A stretch of 25,038 bases of DNA from RGIG8497 sp045593265 (lineage in GTDB: Bacteria; Bacillota; Clostridia; RGIG6154), in assembly GCA_045593265.1 (NCBI GenBank), contig JAZNWH010000044.1, positions 1 to 25,038 of the forward strand. The letters are read 5' to 3'. How positions within the stretch are numbered: the first letter of the stretch is position 1; each line of letters opens with the position of its first letter. A program made the position numbers and the translations under genes. This document shows positions 22,548-25,038 of this stretch, piece by piece. The notes under the pieces are model-generated. The model searched no databases. It was not told the DNA's origin and saw only the letters and a list, made by a program, of their open reading frames with translations.

Positions 22548-22767
22548 GCGGAGTGTTCTAAAGGACACTCCGCATCGATATAAATTTCTTCGAAATTTTC
22601 TATATGTGTAAACACTCGATATGTCATAAATGACTCGATATGTTGCTTCGCAACGATAATAAAAGAATTTATATCATATCGAAATTTCTGCAGGAAATTA
22701 TATCGAATTTGCCACAAGGCAAATATATCGAGTTTTTATAAGTGATTTACTTATAAAAACATATCGA
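22548..22767. repeat. Hairpin-array element with TCGATAT linkers
   Basis: At least seven short stem-loops follow one another: GCGGAGTGT/ACACTCCGC (22548-22573), AAATTTC-TTC-GAAATTT (22582-22598), GTGT/ACAC, TCA-TAAA-TGA, TTGC-TTC-GCAA, AAATTTC/GAAATT, AATTTGCC/GGCAAAT and GTTTTTATAAGT/ACTTATAAAAAC. The linkers are TCGATATG or the complement CATATCGA. The stems differ from each other; the linkers are kept. The frame running through it in reverse is spurious. Confidence 0.65.
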
Positions 22768-22773
22768 CAAATA

Positions 22774-22825
22774 AAAACCTTTCAAAAAAGCTTAATTACG
22801 CTACTTTGAAAGGTTTTGTTTTTTG
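22774..22825 (+). terminator. Terminator after the nifJ intergenic repeats
   Basis: AAAACCTTTCAAA (22774-22786) pairs perfectly with TTTGAAAGGTTTT (22805-22817) and is followed by GTTTTTT. It is the first strong terminator after nifJ. Confidence 0.7.
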
Positions 22826-22844
22826 TGTTATATCCTTAGGAACA

Positions 22845-22869
22845 CTTGCCGTTGGTGGCAGGTTTTTTT
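22845..22869 (+). terminator. Short terminator before the patatin gene
   Basis: CTTGCC (22845-22850) pairs with GGCAGG (22857-22862), followed by seven T. Confidence 0.55.
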
Positions 22870-22926
22870 AAAAAGTATAATTAGCAAAGTTGTATTTTAA
22901 GCATAAAATAAATTTGGGGTGATTTT

Positions 22927-23919
22927 GTGCTTTGTAACGGCGTTTTCTCAGGTGGTGGAGTAAGGGGAATAGGTCATGTTGGTGCAGTAAGTGCATTTGA
23001 AGAATATGGGTATAAATTTTACAGGGTAGCAGGCACATCAGCAGGTGCAATAGTTGCGTCTCTTATTGCGTCTGGGTATTCAGGCGGAGAACTCTTTGAA
23101 ATTATGCAAAAGATTGATTATCAGAAGTTTTGCGAAGAAAAAGCAATTAACCGAATCGGAATATCAGGAGATATAATTTCACTATTACTGTTTTATGGAA
23201 TTTATAGTACAGATTATTTTGAAAAGTGGCTATATGACCTTTTGAAATATAAAAATGTTGAGACTTTTGGTGATTTAAAGATTTCTCAAAGTGAATACAA
23301 GCTTCAGGTAACAGCAAGTGATATTACACATAGCAGACTTCTTGTTTTCCCTCAGGATGCTGTTTTGTTTGGTATCAAGCCTGACGAAATGAATGTTGCT
23401 CGGGCAGTAAGAATGAGTATTTCTATCCCATTTTTTTACAAGCCTGTTGTTTTAAAGGATTATGCAGGTAAAAAACATTATATTGCAGATGGTGCACTTT
23501 TAAGCAATTATCCTATATATTTAGTAGATAGGTATATGAATAAAACTAACATTCCAACTTTTGGATTTAAGTTTATTAACACCGATAAAACAATGTTAAG
23601 TACACAAGATACATGTAATAATATTGTTGACTATTGTAAATTTACTCTTAAAACTATGCTGAGTGCACAAGATAATACCCATATATCTGTATCTTCCGGA
23701 GACTATGCAAGAACCGTTTTTACATCTGTAAATATTTGTGTTAATGGAAAAGAAAAGATAGTAGGTGCTGCAGATTTTGATATAAGTTTTGATGAAAGCT
23801 ATGCGATGTACCTTAATGGAAGAGAAGCGGGTAAGAAATTTCTTGCGGAATGGAACTTTAATGATTGGAAAGATAAGTACAGAAATTATAAAATGTCGTT
23901 GACAAACATAGGTAAATAA
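22927..23919 (+). CDS. Patatin-like phospholipase
   Basis: This 330-residue serine acyl hydrolase starts with GTG after GGGGTGA. All patatin elements are present: the oxyanion loop GGGVRG (residues 9-14), the nucleophile elbow G36-T-S38-A-G40, and the dyad aspartate D188 in ADGALLS. LSNYPIYLVDRY and a helical C-terminal part follow. It would cleave acyl chains from membrane lipids. There is no signal peptide or membrane segment. Its stop is 44 bases from the next start, so it may be transcribed with the activase gene, though their jobs show no clear link. Patatins can be phage-defence effectors (CapV in CBASS), but no cyclase is adjacent here, so a housekeeping lipid role is more likely. Confidence 0.93.
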   Translation: MLCNGVFSGGGVRGIGHVGAVSAFEEYGYKFYRVAGTSAGAIVASLIASGYSGGELFEIMQKIDYQKFCEEKAINRIGISGDIISLLLFYGIYSTDYFEKWLYDLLKYKNVETFGDLKISQSEYKLQVTASDITHSRLLVFPQDAVLFGIKPDEMNVARAVRMSISIPFFYKPVVLKDYAGKKHYIADGALLSNYPIYLVDRYMNKTNIPTFGFKFINTDKTMLSTQDTCNNIVDYCKFTLKTMLSAQDNTHISVSSGDYARTVFTSVNICVNGKEKIVGAADFDISFDESYAMYLNGREAGKKFLAEWNFNDWKDKYRNYKMSLTNIGK

Positions 23920-23963
23920 TATAAAATTATTAAAGAAAATAATTACTGACAAAGGTGAAAAGT

Positions 23964-24869
23964 ATGAAAGAGGGAACAGTTTTTAATATACAAAAATTTT
24001 CAGTTAATGACGGCCCCGGTATAAGAACAACTGTTTTTTTAAAAGGCTGTCCTTTGGATTGTATATGGTGTCATAATCCTGAATCAAAATCTTCTAAGCC
24101 TGAAATTATGTACGATACAAATAAATGTATAGGCTGTGGTGCCTGTGTGAATTTGTGTAGTGAAAATTGTCATATTATAACAGAAAACAAACATATATTC
24201 CAAAGAGCAAATTGCACTTCCTGTGGTAAATGTGCAGAAGGTTGTATGGTTGAAGCTTTAGAAAAAGCAGGTAATGTTAAAACTGTAGCAGAGGTCATGG
24301 ATGAAGTTCTTAAAGATAAGGCTTTTTATGAAAACTCGGGTGGTGGAATGACAATTTCGGGTGGAGAACCTATGTTTCAGTTTGAGTTTACATATGAGCT
24401 TTTAAAGGAGGCAAAAAAACAAGGTATCCACACCTGTATAGAAACATGTGGTTTTTCGAAAGAGGAAAATTACAGAAAAATCGCTGATTTAGTAGATATA
24501 TTTCTTTTTGACTATAAGGAAACAAATGGAGTTAAACATAAGGAATTTACAGGCGTAGATAACACTCTTATTTTAAGCAATCTGAAAATGCTTGATAGTA
24601 TTGGTGCTAAAATTATTTTGCGCTGTCCTGTTATTCCTACACTTAATGATAACGTAGAACACTTCAATGGAATTGCTGAGACTGCAAACAGTCTTAAAAA
24701 TATACTTGAGGTAAATATTGAGCCTTACCATCCTTTGGGAAGTGGAAAAGCTCAGATGCTTAGTAAAGAATATGTTTTAAAAGATTTAACTTTTCCTGAA
24801 AATGAGACGGTGGAAGAATGGATTAAATATATTTCAGCAAAAACTAAAGTACCTGTAAAAAAAGCATAA
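23964..24869 (+). CDS. Glycyl-radical-enzyme activating enzyme (radical SAM)
   Basis: The protein has 301 residues from the ATG at 23964 behind AAAGGTGA; a GTG three codons upstream lies within the ribosome binding site. The radical SAM motif is C29-x3-C33-x2-C36 (KGCPLDCIWCHNPES). A ferredoxin-like insert with two CxxCxxCxxxC clusters (CIGCGACVNLC, CTSCGKCAEGC) follows at about residues 52-95. GGGMTISGGEPMFQ binds SAM, and IEPYHPLGSGK closes the barrel. This is the longer, extra-cluster class of activase that puts the radical on a glycyl-radical enzyme (for example pyruvate formate-lyase-like or dehydratase types). No target enzyme is in the window; it may lie elsewhere. In PFL-type systems the partner is usually adjacent, so this copy is an orphan here. 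Confidence 0.9.
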   Translation: MKEGTVFNIQKFSVNDGPGIRTTVFLKGCPLDCIWCHNPESKSSKPEIMYDTNKCIGCGACVNLCSENCHIITENKHIFQRANCTSCGKCAEGCMVEALEKAGNVKTVAEVMDEVLKDKAFYENSGGGMTISGGEPMFQFEFTYELLKEAKKQGIHTCIETCGFSKEENYRKIADLVDIFLFDYKETNGVKHKEFTGVDNTLILSNLKMLDSIGAKIILRCPVIPTLNDNVEHFNGIAETANSLKNILEVNIEPYHPLGSGKAQMLSKEYVLKDLTFPENETVEEWIKYISAKTKVPVKKA

Positions 24870-25000
24870 AACAGGGTAAAGAATGAACTAACTGAGTAAA
24901 AGGGAATGTAAAAAAAGTTCATAATCGTAAAAATGCTTAAAATAAATATTACTAATATATTTTTAAACTTATTAAATGGCAAAAAATATATTACTTAAGG

Positions 25001-25028
25001 AAAAAATCGTTTTTAAACGATTTTTTCT
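25001..25028 (+). terminator. Terminator at the right edge
   Basis: AAAAAATCGTTT (25001-25012) pairs perfectly with AAACGATTTTTT (25015-25026) around TT, with T-tract. It ends transcription from the activase gene. 24870-25000 holds no gene I can see. Confidence 0.8.
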
Positions 25029-25038
25029 ATTTAAACAA

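Noticed and set aside
22548..22767. CRISPR array
   Set aside because: Repeats are short linkers (about 7-9 bases), spacing is irregular and the parts between are hairpins, not unique spacers; no cas genes are present.
22927..24869. Patatin gene as a CBASS-type defence effector
   Set aside because: No cyclase or CBASS partner is next to it; neighbours are PFOR and a radical SAM activase. An ordinary lipase role is more likely.

Overview
The window is AT-rich, low-GC Firmicutes DNA, most likely from an anaerobic gut-type Clostridia. The grounds are strong AGGAGG-type ribosome binding sites, frequent GTG/TTG starts, TTGACA/TATAAT-type promoters, a 1167-residue pyruvate:ferredoxin oxidoreductase, a glycyl-radical-enzyme activase and a Clostridia-type serine recombinase module. 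I cannot assign a genus.

Region 1 (1-2.7 kb) is a site-specific recombination module. It holds a stand-alone recombinase-domain protein, a KilA-N protein and a full large serine recombinase, the last two translationally coupled. It looks like one end of an integrated element that continues to the left of the window.

Region 2 (2.7-9.6 kb) is a compact accessory island with two cassettes that look like anti-phage defence. Cassette A (2737-5841) is an XRE regulator, an sce7726-type protein with a PD-(D/E)XK-like nuclease motif, an sce7725-type protein and a RES-domain toxin with a zinc-finger N-terminus. The last three genes are packed end to end. Cassette B (6604-9513) is a small unknown protein, an ImmA/IrrE-type metalloprotease, a class III nucleotidyl cyclase fused to a Nudix-like domain, and a small three-helix membrane protein resembling Pycsar TM effectors. 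B looks like a Pycsar-type cyclic-nucleotide system with an unusual cyclase-Nudix fusion and an added protease, and is the best candidate here for something undescribed. Related hairpin-rich repeats sharing the 11-mer CTACGACAAGT lie on both sides of cassette B.

Region 3 (9.7-12.1 kb) holds a four-helix membrane protein with a zinc ribbon, a small two-helix membrane protein with a TetR-family regulator, and remnants. Short dispersed repeats recur at the ends of these genes.

Region 4 (12.2-25 kb) looks like ordinary chromosome. It carries an FAD oxidoreductase with a C-terminal Rieske domain, and a leftward operon of a predicted glycoside hydrolase (DUF5696-like) and an MFS transporter. An AraC regulator is divergent from that operon, and their promoters overlap almost completely in a palindrome. 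Then come tRNA-Leu(UAA) on the minus strand, a WYL-domain regulator, nifJ (PFOR), a 640-base intergenic stretch of structured repeats, a patatin-like phospholipase and a glycyl-radical-enzyme activase. Codon usage in nifJ is clearly different from the AT-rich island genes, as expected for a highly expressed housekeeping gene.
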